DNA of 64,000 nucleotides, from NCBI GenBank assembly GCA_021648145.1, contig JAKITI010000001.1, positions 124,001 through 188,000 of the forward strand, read 5' to 3'. This document shows positions 41,974 through 52,868 of this stretch, one piece after another. The first letter of the stretch is position 1, and the number at the start of each line of letters is the position of its first letter. A program made the translations under genes and the position numbers. The notes beneath the pieces are model-generated. The model saw only the letters and a list, made by a program, of their open reading frames with translations, was not told the origin of the DNA and did no database searches. Source of the stretch: Gammaproteobacteria bacterium. GTDB taxonomy: Bacteria; Pseudomonadota; Gammaproteobacteria; JAADGQ01.

Positions 41974-42011
41974 TTGGTGTGTTTTCAACAGAAAACTAAT
42001 ATTCTGTTGAA
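41974..42011 (+). promoter_or_regulatory. Candidate copA promoter with palindromic operator
   Basis: TTGGTG (41974-41979) and TAATAT (41997-42002) are 17 bases apart. A perfect dyad with arms TTCAACAGA (41984-41992) and TCTGTTGAA (42003-42011), ten bases apart, spans the -10. CueR-type activators use a 19-20 base promoter spacer, so this layout fits a repressor better. The 28-base dyad could also fold in the leader RNA. Confidence 0.55.
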
Positions 42012-42032
42012 TATTATTGTATGAGGAATATT

Positions 42033-44264
42033 ATGGAATCGGTCATCAAAAACTCTTACCCAGTAACAGGTATGTCATGTGCTTCATGTGCTGGGAGTGT
42101 CGAAAATATTCTCAAAGCTCAGGATGGTGTTGTTAATGCTCAGGTGAATTTTGCAAGTGCTTCTGTTCTTGTTGAATATCAGTCAAGCGAGGTCAGCGCT
42201 GAGGCGTTAAAAACGGCACTGAATGGTGTCGGTTTTGACTTGATGATTGAAGATGACCAAGACGATGTTCGTCAAAAGCTTGAGCGGCAAAAAATAGGTG
42301 AATTGAATGAGCTTAAAAGCCATGTCATTCAATCGTCTATTTTTACTTTTCCGATTATGATCATTGCCATGTTTTATATGGACTTGCCTTATGCCAACTG
42401 GATCATGCTGGGTTTGTCTGTTCCTGTGATATTTATCTATGGGCGACGCTTTTTTATCAGCGCTTATCAACAGGTAAAAATTCATAAGACCAATATGGAT
42501 ACTCTGGTTTCACTGAGTACGGGGATCGCTTTTATTTTTAGCTTGTTTAATACCTTGTTTCCTGAATATTGGACTCATAAAGGGTTGGAAGCCCATGTCT
42601 ATTATGAAGCTGCAACAGCAATTATTACGTTTATTCTTTTGGGTAAGTTTTTAGAAGAAAAAGCAAAATTGAATACATCGTCGGCGATTAAAAAGCTGAT
42701 CGGTATGCAGCCAAAGACTGTAATAAAAGTCGCACAGGATGGTTCGGAGCAACAAATTCCTATTAAAAACGTCATGAAAGGTGACCTGTTGTTGGTTAAA
42801 CCGGGTGAGAAAATTCCGGTGGATGGCCGCGTTCAGGATGGTTCATCCTTTGTGGATGAAAGCATGATCAGCGGCGAGCCTGTGCCCGTCGAAGCGGTAG
42901 CCGGTCACGCGGTATTTGCTGGCACTATTAACCAAAAAGGTAGCTTTCGTTTTGTCGCTGAAAAAGTGGGCAGTGAGACGGTATTGTCTCAAATCATAAA
43001 AATGGTACAGGAGGCGCAAGGAAGTAAAGCACCTGTGCAAAAACTGGTCGATAAAATTGCTGGAATCTTTGTCCCCATTGTGATTGGAATTGCAATTTTT
43101 ACCTCTATTGTCTGGTTGATTTTTGGTGGTGAAGAGGCAGGAACGATGGCGATGCTGGCTTCAATTACCGTTTTGATTATCGCTTGCCCTTGTGCTTTGG
43201 GGCTGGCAACACCGACGGCTATTATGGTGGGTGTGGGTCGAGGCGCTGAAAATAATATTTTGATAAAAGATGCTGAAAGCCTTGAATTAGCGCATAAAAT
43301 TAATGCCCTTGTGTTAGATAAAACCGGAACAATCACAGAGGGGAAACCTGTTGTCACTGACGTGATCTGGCTCTCTGATAAAGAGGAAGAAGTGACTCTG
43401 AAACAGATTCTATACTCAATAGAAAAACGTTCTGAACACCCGCTTGCAGGCGCAGTGATCAACAAGCTGGAAAATGAAAAAATTGAAGCAGTGGAAATAG
43501 ATGGTTTTGAAAGCATTACTGGAAGAGGTGTTTCTGCAACAGTCAATAATGTGAGCTATTTTGTTGGCAATCAAGCTTTGTTAAAAGAGCAATATGCATC
43601 ACTGAGTGAAGGTTTAAAAACTAAAATTAACGCATTGCAAGATAATGCAAAAACAGTGATTTATTTTACAGACAATAAACAGGTTTTAGCACTCTTTGCG
43701 ATTACAGATAAAATAAAAGACACTTCAAAGCAGGCCATACACACCTTGAGAGAGCAGGGCATTGATGTGTACATGCTGACGGGTGATAACGAACAAACGG
43801 CCAAAGTGGTTGCTGATCAGGTGGACATTTTGCATTATAAAGCGAATATGATGCCTGATGAAAAAGCAAAGTTTGTAGAAGAGTTGCAGAAAAAAGGTTT
43901 GATTGTGGGAATGGTGGGGGATGGGATCAATGATTCTCATGCACTGGCACAAGCCGATGTTAGCATCGCGATGGGGAAAGGGTCTGATATTGCGATTGAT
44001 GTTGCTAAAATTGCGTTGATTACTTCAGATCTTAATTTGATCCCAAAAGCTTTGCGTCTCTCAAAGCAGACGGTCAGAACAGTCAAACAGAATTTGTTCT
44101 GGGCATTTATCTATAACTTGATCGGAATTCCACTTGCAGCCGGTGTGCTTTATGCGTTTAATGGCTTTATGCTGAATCCGATGCTTGCAGCGGCTGCGAT
44201 GGCGTTTAGCTCAGTTTCGGTGGTATCGAACAGTCTTAGATTGAAATGGCAATCAATTAATTAA
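42033..44264 (+). CDS. copA: Copper(I)-exporting P-type ATPase
   Basis: P1B-type ATPase of 743 residues that pumps Cu(I) out of the cytoplasm. One N-terminal metal-binding domain ([15 protein letters not shown]), eight membrane helices with the transport motif CPC (C385, C387 in [13 protein letters not shown]), TGE-type loop [11 protein letters not shown], phosphorylation Asp429 in [12 protein letters not shown], the HP motif [10 protein letters not shown], hinge [15 protein letters not shown]. The ATG at 42033 is preceded by GAGGAATATT; an ATG four codons upstream contains that ribosome site and is unlikely. A palindromic operator lies just ahead, and a small CxxC protein follows. Confidence 0.96.
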   Translation: MESVIKNSYPVTGMSCASCAGSVENILKAQDGVVNAQVNFASASVLVEYQSSEVSAEALKTALNGVGFDLMIEDDQDDVRQKLERQKIGELNELKSHVIQSSIFTFPIMIIAMFYMDLPYANWIMLGLSVPVIFIYGRRFFISAYQQVKIHKTNMDTLVSLSTGIAFIFSLFNTLFPEYWTHKGLEAHVYYEAATAIITFILLGKFLEEKAKLNTSSAIKKLIGMQPKTVIKVAQDGSEQQIPIKNVMKGDLLLVKPGEKIPVDGRVQDGSSFVDESMISGEPVPVEAVAGHAVFAGTINQKGSFRFVAEKVGSETVLSQIIKMVQEAQGSKAPVQKLVDKIAGIFVPIVIGIAIFTSIVWLIFGGEEAGTMAMLASITVLIIACPCALGLATPTAIMVGVGRGAENNILIKDAESLELAHKINALVLDKTGTITEGKPVVTDVIWLSDKEEEVTLKQILYSIEKRSEHPLAGAVINKLENEKIEAVEIDGFESITGRGVSATVNNVSYFVGNQALLKEQYASLSEGLKTKINALQDNAKTVIYFTDNKQVLALFAITDKIKDTSKQAIHTLREQGIDVYMLTGDNEQTAKVVADQVDILHYKANMMPDEKAKFVEELQKKGLIVGMVGDGINDSHALAQADVSIAMGKGSDIAIDVAKIALITSDLNLIPKALRLSKQTVRTVKQNLFWAFIYNLIGIPLAAGVLYAFNGFMLNPMLAAAAMAFSSVSVVSNSLRLKWQSIN

Positions 44265-44285
44265 AAAACTTAAAAGGTCACAAAA

Positions 44286-44510
44286 GTGGAAACAGTATTA
44301 AAATTCAAAACAAGCATTAACTGTGGCAGTTGTGTCGCAAAAGTTTCACCACGACTGAATGATTCTAATTTTATCGAAAGCTGGGACGTTGATACAAAAA
44401 ACCCGGATAAAATATTAACGGTTCACCTGAACGCTGCAAACCCTGACGCTTCTTCTGATGCAGTTCAGGCATTAATAAAGGGCACAGGGTTTAGTATTGA
44501 AAGCTGCTAG
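44286..44510 (+). CDS. Small heavy-metal-associated protein (CopZ-like)
   Basis: 74 residues. The ferredoxin-like HMA pattern is TSINCGSCVAKVSPRLND, with the metal Cys pair at residues 13 and 16, and an additional terminal Cys (SIESC). The start is GTG with AAAAGG ahead, 21 bases after copA, so co-expressed. It probably shuttles Cu(I) to the pump, as CopZ does. The MxCxxC Met is replaced (INCGSC), which may change affinity. Confidence 0.82.
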   Translation: METVLKFKTSINCGSCVAKVSPRLNDSNFIESWDVDTKNPDKILTVHLNAANPDASSDAVQALIKGTGFSIESC

Positions 44511-44519
44511 TGTTTGTTC

Positions 44520-45533
44520 CTAATAATGTAAATTCTCAGTAATCTCTTTAACCAATTCAGGGCCTTTGTAAATAAGGCCTGAATATATTTGTACTAATTT
44601 TGCACCCGCATCAAGCTTGGTTTGAGCGTCAGTAGAGTTCATGATGCCACCGGCTGCGATAATCGGTAATTTATCGCCAACACACGCATAAAGTTGTTTC
44701 ACTGTTTCAGTGGAATTTTGTGTCAGAGGTGCGCCACTCAGCCCGCCTTGTTCATCCCCATTCGCCATATTTTCAACACCAGAGCGAGAGAGGGTGGTGT
44801 TGGTGGCAATCACGCCGTCCATCTCATAAGAGAGCAGTGCTTTGGCTACAGCTTCAATTTCATCTTCACTCATATCGGGTGCAATTTTTACAACGATAGG
44901 AACATAACGTCCGTGCTCTTTATTTAAGATGAGTTGCTCTTGCTTGAGTTTTTCTAATAGACCACCAATTTGATCTGCTTGTTGCAGTTCTCTTAGGTTA
45001 GCGGTATTGGGTGAAGAGATATTCACAGCAACATAGCTGGCATACGGATAGACTTTGCGCAGCCCGATGAGATAATCATCAGCCGCCTTTTCAATGGGTG
45101 TATCAACATTTTTTCCAATATTAATTCCCAAAACCCCCTTAAATTTTGCAGCTTTAATATTGGCAATAAGATGATCTACACCCTCATTATTAAACCCCAT
45201 GCGGTTAATGATTGCTTGCGCTTGTGGAATACGAAACAGACGTGGTTTGGGGTTGCCAGGTTGTGGACGAGGCGTTACCGTTCCTATTTCAAGAAAACCA
45301 AATCCCAGTGCAGCCAATGCATTGATATGAGTCCCATTTTTATCCAGACCTGCGGCTAATCCGAGTGGCGTTGGAAATTCCAAACCCATGACTTTCACGG
45401 GTTTAACATCTGGTGTGTATTGAGTGAGACCCAGTTTGCCACCCAGTTCCAGGGCAAAAAAAGTTAGGCCGTGAGCCGTTTCAGGGTCAAACTTGAATAA
45501 TAAAGGTCGTATCAGTGGGTAGAGATTTGGCAT
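44520..45533 (-). CDS. pyrD: Dihydroorotate dehydrogenase (quinone), class 2
   Basis: Membrane-associated FMN enzyme that oxidises dihydroorotate to orotate using ubiquinone, step four of pyrimidine synthesis. The N-terminal quinone-tunnel helices are [20 protein letters not shown], the marker of class 2. [40 protein letters not shown] (catalytic Ser), [10 protein letters not shown] and [13 protein letters not shown] follow. I start at the ATG 45533 (337 residues); the frame extends upstream only via TTG. A long hairpin separates it from rne upstream. Confidence 0.95.
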   Translation of the reverse strand: MPNLYPLIRPLLFKFDPETAHGLTFFALELGGKLGLTQYTPDVKPVKVMGLEFPTPLGLAAGLDKNGTHINALAALGFGFLEIGTVTPRPQPGNPKPRLFRIPQAQAIINRMGFNNEGVDHLIANIKAAKFKGVLGINIGKNVDTPIEKAADDYLIGLRKVYPYASYVAVNISSPNTANLRELQQADQIGGLLEKLKQEQLILNKEHGRYVPIVVKIAPDMSEDEIEAVAKALLSYEMDGVIATNTTLSRSGVENMANGDEQGGLSGAPLTQNSTETVKQLYACVGDKLPIIAAGGIMNSTDAQTKLDAGAKLVQIYSGLIYKGPELVKEITENLHY

Positions 45534-45568
45534 TAGATGCTTCTTAGCAGTAAGGTTTGGTGTTAAAT

Positions 45569-45604
45569 TTAAATCTTGCAAGCACGGTCACTTGCAAGAT
45601 TTAA
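45569..45604 (-). terminator. Long hairpin between rne and pyrD
   Basis: Arms TTAAATCTTGCAAG and CTTGCAAGATTTAA, perfectly paired over 14 bases with an eight-base loop, lie 20 bases after the rne stop and 36 before the pyrD start. An AT-rich but broken U-tract (ATTTAA) follows on the minus strand. The ten-mer ACGGTCACTT occurs in the loop/arm and again 24 bases on. Termination of rne is the likeliest role. Confidence 0.6.
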
Positions 45605-45623
45605 GGAACGGTCACTTTAAAAC

Positions 45624-48071
45624 TTACTTGTCATCATTTGCTGTGCTCGGTGGAGCAGTGGGTGTCTCTTTTTCAGTCTTAGTAGACTTAGGTGTTTTAT
45701 TTGTTTCATTTCTTGGTTGTGAAATAGACGGCGCAGGCTTCTTAACCTCGCGTTTTGCTTTTGCTGGGGTACGACGCTTAGGTGTCGCTGTCACGTCTGA
45801 TTTTTTTTTCGTCACTGAGTTTGAAGCCGGTTCAGATTTTTTTTCTTTTTCCTTTGGTGTCGATTTTTTGGGTGCGACTTTCTGTTTTTCTTGAACAGCA
45901 ACAGGCTTCTTCGAAGTCTCTTTCGGTGGTTCTATCTTGGTGGCGGGTGCCATTTTCTGAGCACTGTCAGTTTCCACTGAGTTTGCTACAGTTTTTGTGG
46001 GCGACTCCTGTTCACTATTTGTTGTATTAGTTTTATCGGTTGATGGGTTGCGACGACGGCGACCACCACCACCACGACGACCTCTGCGATTATAGCCTGT
46101 ACGACTCTCTTCATTCGTACCAGACTCTGGCTGAGCAGACTTATTTTGAATCTCTTTTTTCACACTTTCAGACGTTTGTGTTTCTTTTTCTTTTTCAGTC
46201 TGTTGGCCACGCTCAGTGGTTGCTCTATTTGAGGGTCTTTTTTGTTGTGTACCTTTATTTCTATTTGTATTACGTCGCTGACTATTTCCTGTTCGCCCTC
46301 GATTGCGTTGATTAGGGCGAGCCGTTGCTTTTCTCTCTGTAGATTCTGCCTCAGATGCCTTGGTTGTATCTTCCTGCTTACTATTACCATCTCCACTAAA
46401 TAGACCAAAACCAGAAAAAATACGTTTTAAAATCCCTGAGCTTGTACCTTGTGTGGGAGCGGGTCCACTTGGTTTGATTCGACCCACAGCAGGCTTTTCG
46501 ATTGTGGGTTTTGCAGCAAATGCGCTTGTAATGAGCTCATTTTCTGCAGGTTTAGCGATTTCGTAGCTGGGCATATGAGTTGCGTTTACTGAAGAGCCAT
46601 CTTGTTTGACTCGGCTCACTTCATAATGGGGTGTTTCCATCGCAGTATTAGGCACCAGAACAACATGTATTTTTTGCCTGGATTCAATGGCTTGAATATC
46701 CAGACGCTTTTCATTTAGCAGAAAAGTTGCAACATTGACGGGAACCTGAGTAATAATTTTGGCCGTTCCACCCTTCATCGCCTCTTCTTCAATAACGCGT
46801 AATATAGACAACGCTAATGACTCTACATTGCGTACATGGCCACGTCCGGTACAGCGAGGACAAATACTTTGACTATATTCAGCCAGTGAAGAGCGTAGCC
46901 GTTGACGAGACATCTCCAGCAATCCAAAGCGGGAGATTCTTCCCACCTGGATTCGCGCACGATCTGGGCGAAGTGCTTCTTTAATACAGCTTTCAACCTC
47001 ACGTTGATTACGAGCAGGAGTCATATCTATAAAATCAATAACGACTAATCCACCTAAGTCACGGAGGCGTAATTGACGAGCAATTTCTACTGCGGCTTCC
47101 ATATTGGTTTTAAGAGCCGTTTCTTCAATGTCGCTGCCTTGGGTTGCGCGTCCAGAGTTTATGTCGATTGCGATCAGTGCTTCGGTGTGATCAATAACGA
47201 TTGCTCCACCAGAAGGCAGTCTAACTTCTGGCTGGAAAACACCTTCAATCTGGCTTTCGATTTGATATCGGGTGAACAGGGGAACTTCATCTGTGTAAAA
47301 CTTTAATTTGCTCAGGTTTTGCGGCATCACTTGCTGCATAAAGTCACATGCCTCTTGATGAAGTGTTTCATCATCAATCAGAATTTCACCGACATCTTTA
47401 CTGAGATAGTCTCGAATGGCACGAATAATCAGCTTACTTTCCTGGTAGACCAGAAAAGGGGCGGGGCGGTCTTGTGTGGCGGCTTTAATGGCAGCCCATA
47501 CACTCACTAGATAATCGAGATCCCATTGAAGTTCTTCTCCACTCTTCCCAACTCCAGCCGTTCTGACGATGAGCCCCATGTCTTCAGGAACAGTCAGTGA
47601 ACTCAAAACTTCACGCAATTCGTTGCGCTCTTCTCCTGCAATACGACGTGAGACACCGCCCGCTCCTGGATTATTTGGCATTAAGACAAGATAACGACCT
47701 GCCAGACTAATATAAGTGGTTAACGCGGCTCCTTTATTGCCTCGCTCTTCTTTATCAATCTGAATGATGATCTCTTGCCCTTCTTGTAGGACATCTTTGA
47801 TGTGAGGGCGTTTATTATCACCTTGAGGTTCATTGATATAATAGGCAGGAGCCACCTCCTTGATAGGAAGAAAGCCATGACGATCTGCGCCATAATCAAC
47901 AAAAGCGGCTTCCAGACTAGGCTCTATATGGGTGATTTTGCCCTTGTATATATTAGATTTTTTACGTTCTTTAGCGGGTGTTTCAACATCAAGGTCCGTT
48001 AAATGTTGGCCGTCAGCAATTGCAACACGCAACTCTTCTGGCTGAGTCGCGTTTATCAGCATTCTTTTCAT
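45624..48071 (-). CDS. rne: Ribonuclease E
   Basis: Essential endoribonuclease that starts mRNA decay and matures rRNA and tRNA, and scaffolds the degradosome. 815 residues from [17 protein letters not shown] (ATG 48071; GAGAG upstream). S1 domain about 35-125 ([20 protein letters not shown]), 5-prime sensor, and DNase I-like catalytic domain with [20 protein letters not shown]. The zinc-link is CPRCTGRG. After about residue 520 the tail is Lys/Arg/Glu/Thr/Pro-rich and disordered, with an Arg/Gly box ([13 protein letters not shown]). Degradosome partner sites cannot be named by eye. Confidence 0.97.
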   Translation of the reverse strand: MKRMLINATQPEELRVAIADGQHLTDLDVETPAKERKKSNIYKGKITHIEPSLEAAFVDYGADRHGFLPIKEVAPAYYINEPQGDNKRPHIKDVLQEGQEIIIQIDKEERGNKGAALTTYISLAGRYLVLMPNNPGAGGVSRRIAGEERNELREVLSSLTVPEDMGLIVRTAGVGKSGEELQWDLDYLVSVWAAIKAATQDRPAPFLVYQESKLIIRAIRDYLSKDVGEILIDDETLHQEACDFMQQVMPQNLSKLKFYTDEVPLFTRYQIESQIEGVFQPEVRLPSGGAIVIDHTEALIAIDINSGRATQGSDIEETALKTNMEAAVEIARQLRLRDLGGLVVIDFIDMTPARNQREVESCIKEALRPDRARIQVGRISRFGLLEMSRQRLRSSLAEYSQSICPRCTGRGHVRNVESLALSILRVIEEEAMKGGTAKIITQVPVNVATFLLNEKRLDIQAIESRQKIHVVLVPNTAMETPHYEVSRVKQDGSSVNATHMPSYEIAKPAENELITSAFAAKPTIEKPAVGRIKPSGPAPTQGTSSGILKRIFSGFGLFSGDGNSKQEDTTKASEAESTERKATARPNQRNRGRTGNSQRRNTNRNKGTQQKRPSNRATTERGQQTEKEKETQTSESVKKEIQNKSAQPESGTNEESRTGYNRRGRRGGGGRRRRNPSTDKTNTTNSEQESPTKTVANSVETDSAQKMAPATKIEPPKETSKKPVAVQEKQKVAPKKSTPKEKEKKSEPASNSVTKKKSDVTATPKRRTPAKAKREVKKPAPSISQPRNETNKTPKSTKTEKETPTAPPSTANDDK

Positions 48072-48618
48072 TTTAATTTTATCTCTCAATCAAGCGCTCA
48101 ACCGACTAATTAAATGATTAACGGGAGCGCAGTCTATTTAATATTATATTTATATTGATTCATCAGGGAGAGTATTCACCCTGAAAGTAACTAAACCAAT
48201 AAATCCCTTTAGTTTAAATTTATCTGTGTGCTCTAAAGAATTTAATTTTTGAAGCTGTCACACCAAACTACTTGGCGCTTTCTAGGCAATAATATTTGGT
48301 TTTTTGTTTGCTTTATAATGCCTGCTATAGGAACGTTATTTCGTACACATTCCTTTATATTAGTTTTTCACCGGCTTCTTGTCGTCTGTTCTTAAAGAGG
48401 TACACTTCCTGATAAATTGTCAGTTAACGAAAACGTCGTTCAAACTGCATTCTGTCTATCGAGCAATCTTACATATATAATGGTGCTGCTCAATTACAGA
48501 ATATGGAGCGCATTTTTACCTTTTCAAGCATATATTGCAATAAAAATACAGTATTTTTTATTGATTTATTTTATTTCAGATGAAGTATATTCTATAACAT
48601 GATGAATTTATTAGATAA
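48072..48618. other. Intergenic region between divergent rne and rluC
   Basis: About 550 AT-rich bases without a convincing gene. The rne side probably holds a long 5-prime leader; in enterics such a leader mediates RNase E autoregulation, and this is inferred here from position only. A small hairpin (TCAGGG / CCCTGA, 48163-48184) lies about 90 bases before the rne start. A TATAAT at 48314-48319 on the plus strand has no good -35. I could not fix either promoter. Confidence 0.5.
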
Positions 48619-49587
48619 ATGATCTCAGAAAAAGTATTTAATAATGTGCAGTACATTGAGGTTGGAGAGAAGCATCAGGGACAGCGTATTGACAATTTTC
48701 TTTTATGCCAGTTAAAGGGGGTTCCTAAAACGCATATTTATAAAATAGTGCGCAAAGGTGAGGTCAGAGTTAATAAAGGTCGGATCAAGCATGTTTATAA
48801 ACTTAAACTAGGCGATGTTGTACGAATCCCTCCTGTTCGACACCAAGTCGTCGCTAATAAAAATATTAAACCCAATCAGCATATCTCTGAACAAGTATTG
48901 AAAAGTGTGATTTACGAAGATGGTAATTTGCTCGTTTTGAATAAACCGGCTGGAATTGCTGTTCATGGGGGCAGTGGAGTTCAATACGGTATTATTGAAA
49001 TACTTCGCTCCATTTTTCCTGATGCTCCTTTTTTAGAACTTGTTCATAGGTTGGATCGAGCAACATCCGGTTGTTTAATTATTGCTAAAAATAGGTTGGT
49101 TCTTGTCGAGTTACATGAACTATTAAAAGACAATCATGGAATTGAGAAGTGCTACCAGGCTTTGGTTAAAGGGCGTTGGAATCGTGATGAATGCCTTATT
49201 GATATTCCGTTAATCAATGATGAGAAGCAACAAGGTGTTCGAGCAGCAAAAAAAGGCGAGAAGGGGAGTAAAGAAGCAAAAACTTCCGTCAAACTGAATA
49301 AAAAATTCCGAGAAATGGCGCTGCTGGATATATCGCTTTTAACGGGTCGTACGCACCAAATCCGAGTGCATACCGCATCACTTGGATTCCCTGTTGTTGG
49401 GGATGAAAAATATGGAAATTTTTCATTTAACAAGCGTGTTCGAAAAAATGGATTGAAACGAATGTTTTTACATGCTTACTCATTAAAATTCAAGTTGAAA
49501 CAGACGGAAAAACATTATCACATCGTCGCTCAGTTACCCAAAGAGTTAAAAAATTACTTAACACAACTGAAAAATGAAGAAATTTAA
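48619..49587 (+). CDS. rluC: 23S rRNA pseudouridine synthase RluC
   Basis: 322 residues. The S4-like RNA-binding domain (about 18-85: GQRIDNFLL, IVRKGEVRVNKGRIKHVYKL) precedes the RluA-type catalytic domain with the Asp in LVHRLDRATSGCLIIAK, and LLTGRTHQIRVHTASLGFPV, GDEKYG, LHAYSLKF. RluC makes pseudouridines 955, 2504 and 2580 in E. coli 23S rRNA. Placement beside rne and before sppA is the common gammaproteobacterial order, which favours RluC over RluD. The ribosome site before the ATG is poor. Confidence 0.93.
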   Translation: MISEKVFNNVQYIEVGEKHQGQRIDNFLLCQLKGVPKTHIYKIVRKGEVRVNKGRIKHVYKLKLGDVVRIPPVRHQVVANKNIKPNQHISEQVLKSVIYEDGNLLVLNKPAGIAVHGGSGVQYGIIEILRSIFPDAPFLELVHRLDRATSGCLIIAKNRLVLVELHELLKDNHGIEKCYQALVKGRWNRDECLIDIPLINDEKQQGVRAAKKGEKGSKEAKTSVKLNKKFREMALLDISLLTGRTHQIRVHTASLGFPVVGDEKYGNFSFNKRVRKNGLKRMFLHAYSLKFKLKQTEKHYHIVAQLPKELKNYLTQLKNEEI

Positions 49588-49691
49588 ACAATTAGTTTTG
49601 ACTGAAATGGTACACTAAACGTTTTTACCGTATAACCCTGTAGGTTGTGTTAAATAATGTGACAGGCTAACTCTATATAAAATAAATAAAA

Positions 49692-50747
49692 ATGACTGAC
49701 AAAATTCCACCACCAACACAAAAAATAGAACCCCCTTGGAATGCAACAGAGAGCAAAGCAAAGCCTGTTGAAAAAAATGGGGTGAAAGTTGATAAAACTG
49801 CTAAAAAAGAAGAGCTTTGGGAACGCAATTTGATTAGTCGAGTTGCATTGGCCTCACTTCAAGAGCAGCGACGGGCAAGGCGCTGGGGTATTTTCTTCAA
49901 GTCTTTAATGTTTATTTATCTGGCTATAGTACTCATGATATTTGCTTTATCAGGTAAGTTTGGTGGGGGCGGGGGAATCAGTCCAGGCCAACATACTGCG
50001 CTTATAGAGGTACGCGGTGTTATTGCTGACAATGCTGAAGCCAGCGCTGATAATTTGATCACAAGTCTGCGATCAGCGTTTGAGAATGAAAACACTGCTG
50101 GTATCATTCTACGAATTAACAGCCCTGGTGGCAGCCCAGTACAAGCGGGTTATATCAGTGATGAAATATACCGTCTTCGTGAATTATATCCAGATATCCC
50201 TGTGTACGCAGTTATTACCGATATGTGTGCATCGGGAGGTTATTATATTGCCGCCGCTGCAGATAAAATCTATGCAGATAAAGCCAGTATTGTTGGATCC
50301 ATAGGTGTCTTGATGGATAGTTTTGGCTTTACTGGAGCGATGGAAAAACTAGGGGTTGAACGTCGATTATTAACTGCAGGCGACAACAAAGGGTTTATGG
50401 ATCCATTCTCACCCGCACGGCCTGAAGATAAGCGACACATAGAAGGTTTGTTAAATAATATTCACCAGCAGTTTATTGATACAGTGAAAAAAGGGCGTGG
50501 AGATCGTTTGCAAGAAGGTAATGAAGAACTGTTTAGTGGGCTTGTCTGGACGGGTGAAAAAAGTATAGAGCTTGGCTTAGTTGATGGCTTGGGTAGCAGC
50601 AGTTACGTTGCGCGCGAATTGATTGGTGTAGAGCGTATCGAAGATTTTACAAGACATCCAGACTATTTTGAGCAGTTAGCCGAACGCATTGGTGTTTCAA
50701 TCGCAGAGGTATTAACCGAAACTTATTCAGGATTTCAGCTTAAATAG
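49692..50747 (+). CDS. sppA: Signal peptide peptidase SppA (S49 family)
   Basis: Membrane-anchored serine protease that degrades released signal peptides. 351 residues, the short single-domain form. Cytoplasmic N-terminus about 65 residues, one membrane helix (LMFIYLAIVLMIFALSG), then the S49 domain: INSPGGSPVQAG, nucleophile Ser181 in CASGGYYIAA, and general-base Lys233 in GDNKGFMDPFSP, 52 residues apart as in other short SppA enzymes. Followed immediately by a strong terminator. Confidence 0.93.
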   Translation: MTDKIPPPTQKIEPPWNATESKAKPVEKNGVKVDKTAKKEELWERNLISRVALASLQEQRRARRWGIFFKSLMFIYLAIVLMIFALSGKFGGGGGISPGQHTALIEVRGVIADNAEASADNLITSLRSAFENENTAGIILRINSPGGSPVQAGYISDEIYRLRELYPDIPVYAVITDMCASGGYYIAAAADKIYADKASIVGSIGVLMDSFGFTGAMEKLGVERRLLTAGDNKGFMDPFSPARPEDKRHIEGLLNNIHQQFIDTVKKGRGDRLQEGNEELFSGLVWTGEKSIELGLVDGLGSSSYVARELIGVERIEDFTRHPDYFEQLAERIGVSIAEVLTETYSGFQLK

Positions 50748-50757
50748 AAAAGGAGAG

Positions 50758-50784
50758 GCCGATTTAATTAAATCGGCTTTTTTT
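50758..50784 (+). terminator. Rho-independent terminator after sppA
   Basis: Perfect stem GCCGATTT / AAATCGGC with AATT loop, followed by seven T residues, starting ten bases after the sppA stop. Confidence 0.92.
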
Positions 50785-50832
50785 ACATGCACTCTACTTC
50801 GCATAATGTATATTATGTCAAATATAGACGAT

Positions 50833-51639
<807 letters not shown>

Positions 51640-52773
51640 TTATGATTTCATCTCTTCAAAAAATTGTTTTACATTATCAAACCAAGACCCCGCTTTAGGG
51701 CTATGTTTTCCTCGGCTTCCACCCATGCTCTCTTCAAGATTTTCAAGTAGCTCTTTTTGAGCTTTGTTTAAATTAACTGGTGTTTCTATTGTGACCTTAC
51801 ACAGTAAGTCACCTAGGCGATTATTGTGTACTGACTTAACACCCTTACCTCTCAGCCTGAAAACTTTACCTGTTTGAGTTTCTGAGGGTATTTTCAGTTT
51901 TACACGGCCATCCAGTGTCGGTACATCCAGACTCCCGCCTAATGTTGCACTTGAAAAGCTGATCGGCACTTCGCAATAGAGGTCATTCTCTTCGCGAGTA
52001 AATATCGGATGCTGGCGTACCCGAATTTGTACATACAGATCCCCAGATGGTGCCCCTGCTCCGCCACCCGCTTCACCTTCGCCAGATAAACGAATACGAT
52101 CACCCGTATCAACACCTGCCGGTACTTTTACAGAGAGCGTTTTTTGCTTGCTAACACGACCTTGTCCGTAACATGTACCACAAGGATCCGTAATAACTGT
52201 GCCTTCACCATGACACTTAGGGCAGGCTTGCTGAATAGAGAAAAAACCTTGTTGCACTCGAACCTGGCCTACCCCACCACATGTCGTACATTTTTTTGGT
52301 TTGCTGCCTTTCTTTGCACCGGAACCATTGCAAGTTGAGCAGGGAATCTTTGTAGGGATATTGATTTTGACTGTATTACCGTGAACAGCCTCTTCCAGAC
52401 TGAGTTCCAAGTTGTAAGCAAGATCCGCTCCGCGTTGCGGCCCTCCTCTGTGTGAATGCCCTCCCCCAGTGCCGCCAAATACATCATCAAAAATATCACT
52501 AAAACTAAAGCCTCCTCCCTGAAAGCCACCACCCCCGCCTGCAGATTGATCAACACCCGCATGCCCAAACTGATCATAGGCCGCACGCTTTTGTGCATTA
52601 TTTAAAATTTCGTAAGCTTCTTTAGCTTCTTTAAATTTTTCTTCCGCCGATTTGTCATCGGGGTTACGGTCAGGGTGGTATTTCATTGCCAAGCGACGAT
52701 ATGCTTTTTTCAGCTCAGCTTCACTGGCATTTCTCTGGACACCAAGAACTTCGTAATAATCCTTTTTTGACAT
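51640..52773 (-). CDS. dnaJ: Co-chaperone DnaJ
   Basis: Stimulates DnaK ATPase and delivers unfolded clients. 377 residues. J domain 1-70 with YHPDRNPDD, Gly/Phe-rich stretch ([20 protein letters not shown]), four CxxCxGxG zinc repeats ([40 protein letters not shown]), and the C-terminal beta domains. Type I DnaJ. A hairpin in the 95-base gap separates it from dnaK. Confidence 0.98.
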   Translation of the reverse strand: MSKKDYYEVLGVQRNASEAELKKAYRRLAMKYHPDRNPDDKSAEEKFKEAKEAYEILNNAQKRAAYDQFGHAGVDQSAGGGGGFQGGGFSFSDIFDDVFGGTGGGHSHRGGPQRGADLAYNLELSLEEAVHGNTVKINIPTKIPCSTCNGSGAKKGSKPKKCTTCGGVGQVRVQQGFFSIQQACPKCHGEGTVITDPCGTCYGQGRVSKQKTLSVKVPAGVDTGDRIRLSGEGEAGGGAGAPSGDLYVQIRVRQHPIFTREENDLYCEVPISFSSATLGGSLDVPTLDGRVKLKIPSETQTGKVFRLRGKGVKSVHNNRLGDLLCKVTIETPVNLNKAQKELLENLEESMGGSRGKHSPKAGSWFDNVKQFFEEMKS

Positions 52774-52809
52774 GAGTGATACTTTATTGGTTGGCTATAA
52801 ACAAGTATA

Positions 52810-52836
52810 GCCCGAGCGCTAATTTAGCACTCGAGC
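52810..52836 (-). terminator. Imperfect hairpin between dnaK and dnaJ
   Basis: An imperfect stem (GGCTCGAGTGCTAA against TTAGCGCTCGGGC on the minus strand, with two mismatches) lies 30 bases after dnaK. No U-run follows, so it may act as a partial terminator or an RNA-processing or stability element rather than a full stop. Confidence 0.45.
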
Positions 52837-52868
52837 CATCCCCAAGTTCAGACTTTCAGGTGCGAGAT

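Noticed and set aside
42989-43546. 185-codon ORF antisense to copA (and similar long antisense frames over hslU and icd)
   Set aside because: They mirror strongly conserved genes on the other strand and have no family motifs; such frames are typical shadows.
45782-46408. Several ORFs over the 3-prime part of rne
   Set aside because: Produced by the low-complexity Lys/Arg/Thr-coding tail of RNase E; none has a start signal or a domain.
48417-48602. 61-codon hydrophobic ORF in the rne-rluC gap
   Set aside because: Non-ATG start, no ribosome site, AT-rich composition that produces hydrophobic codons by chance.
52810-52836. Full Rho-independent terminator after dnaK
   Set aside because: The stem has mismatches and no U-run; dnaJ downstream is expected to be expressed from the same promoter.
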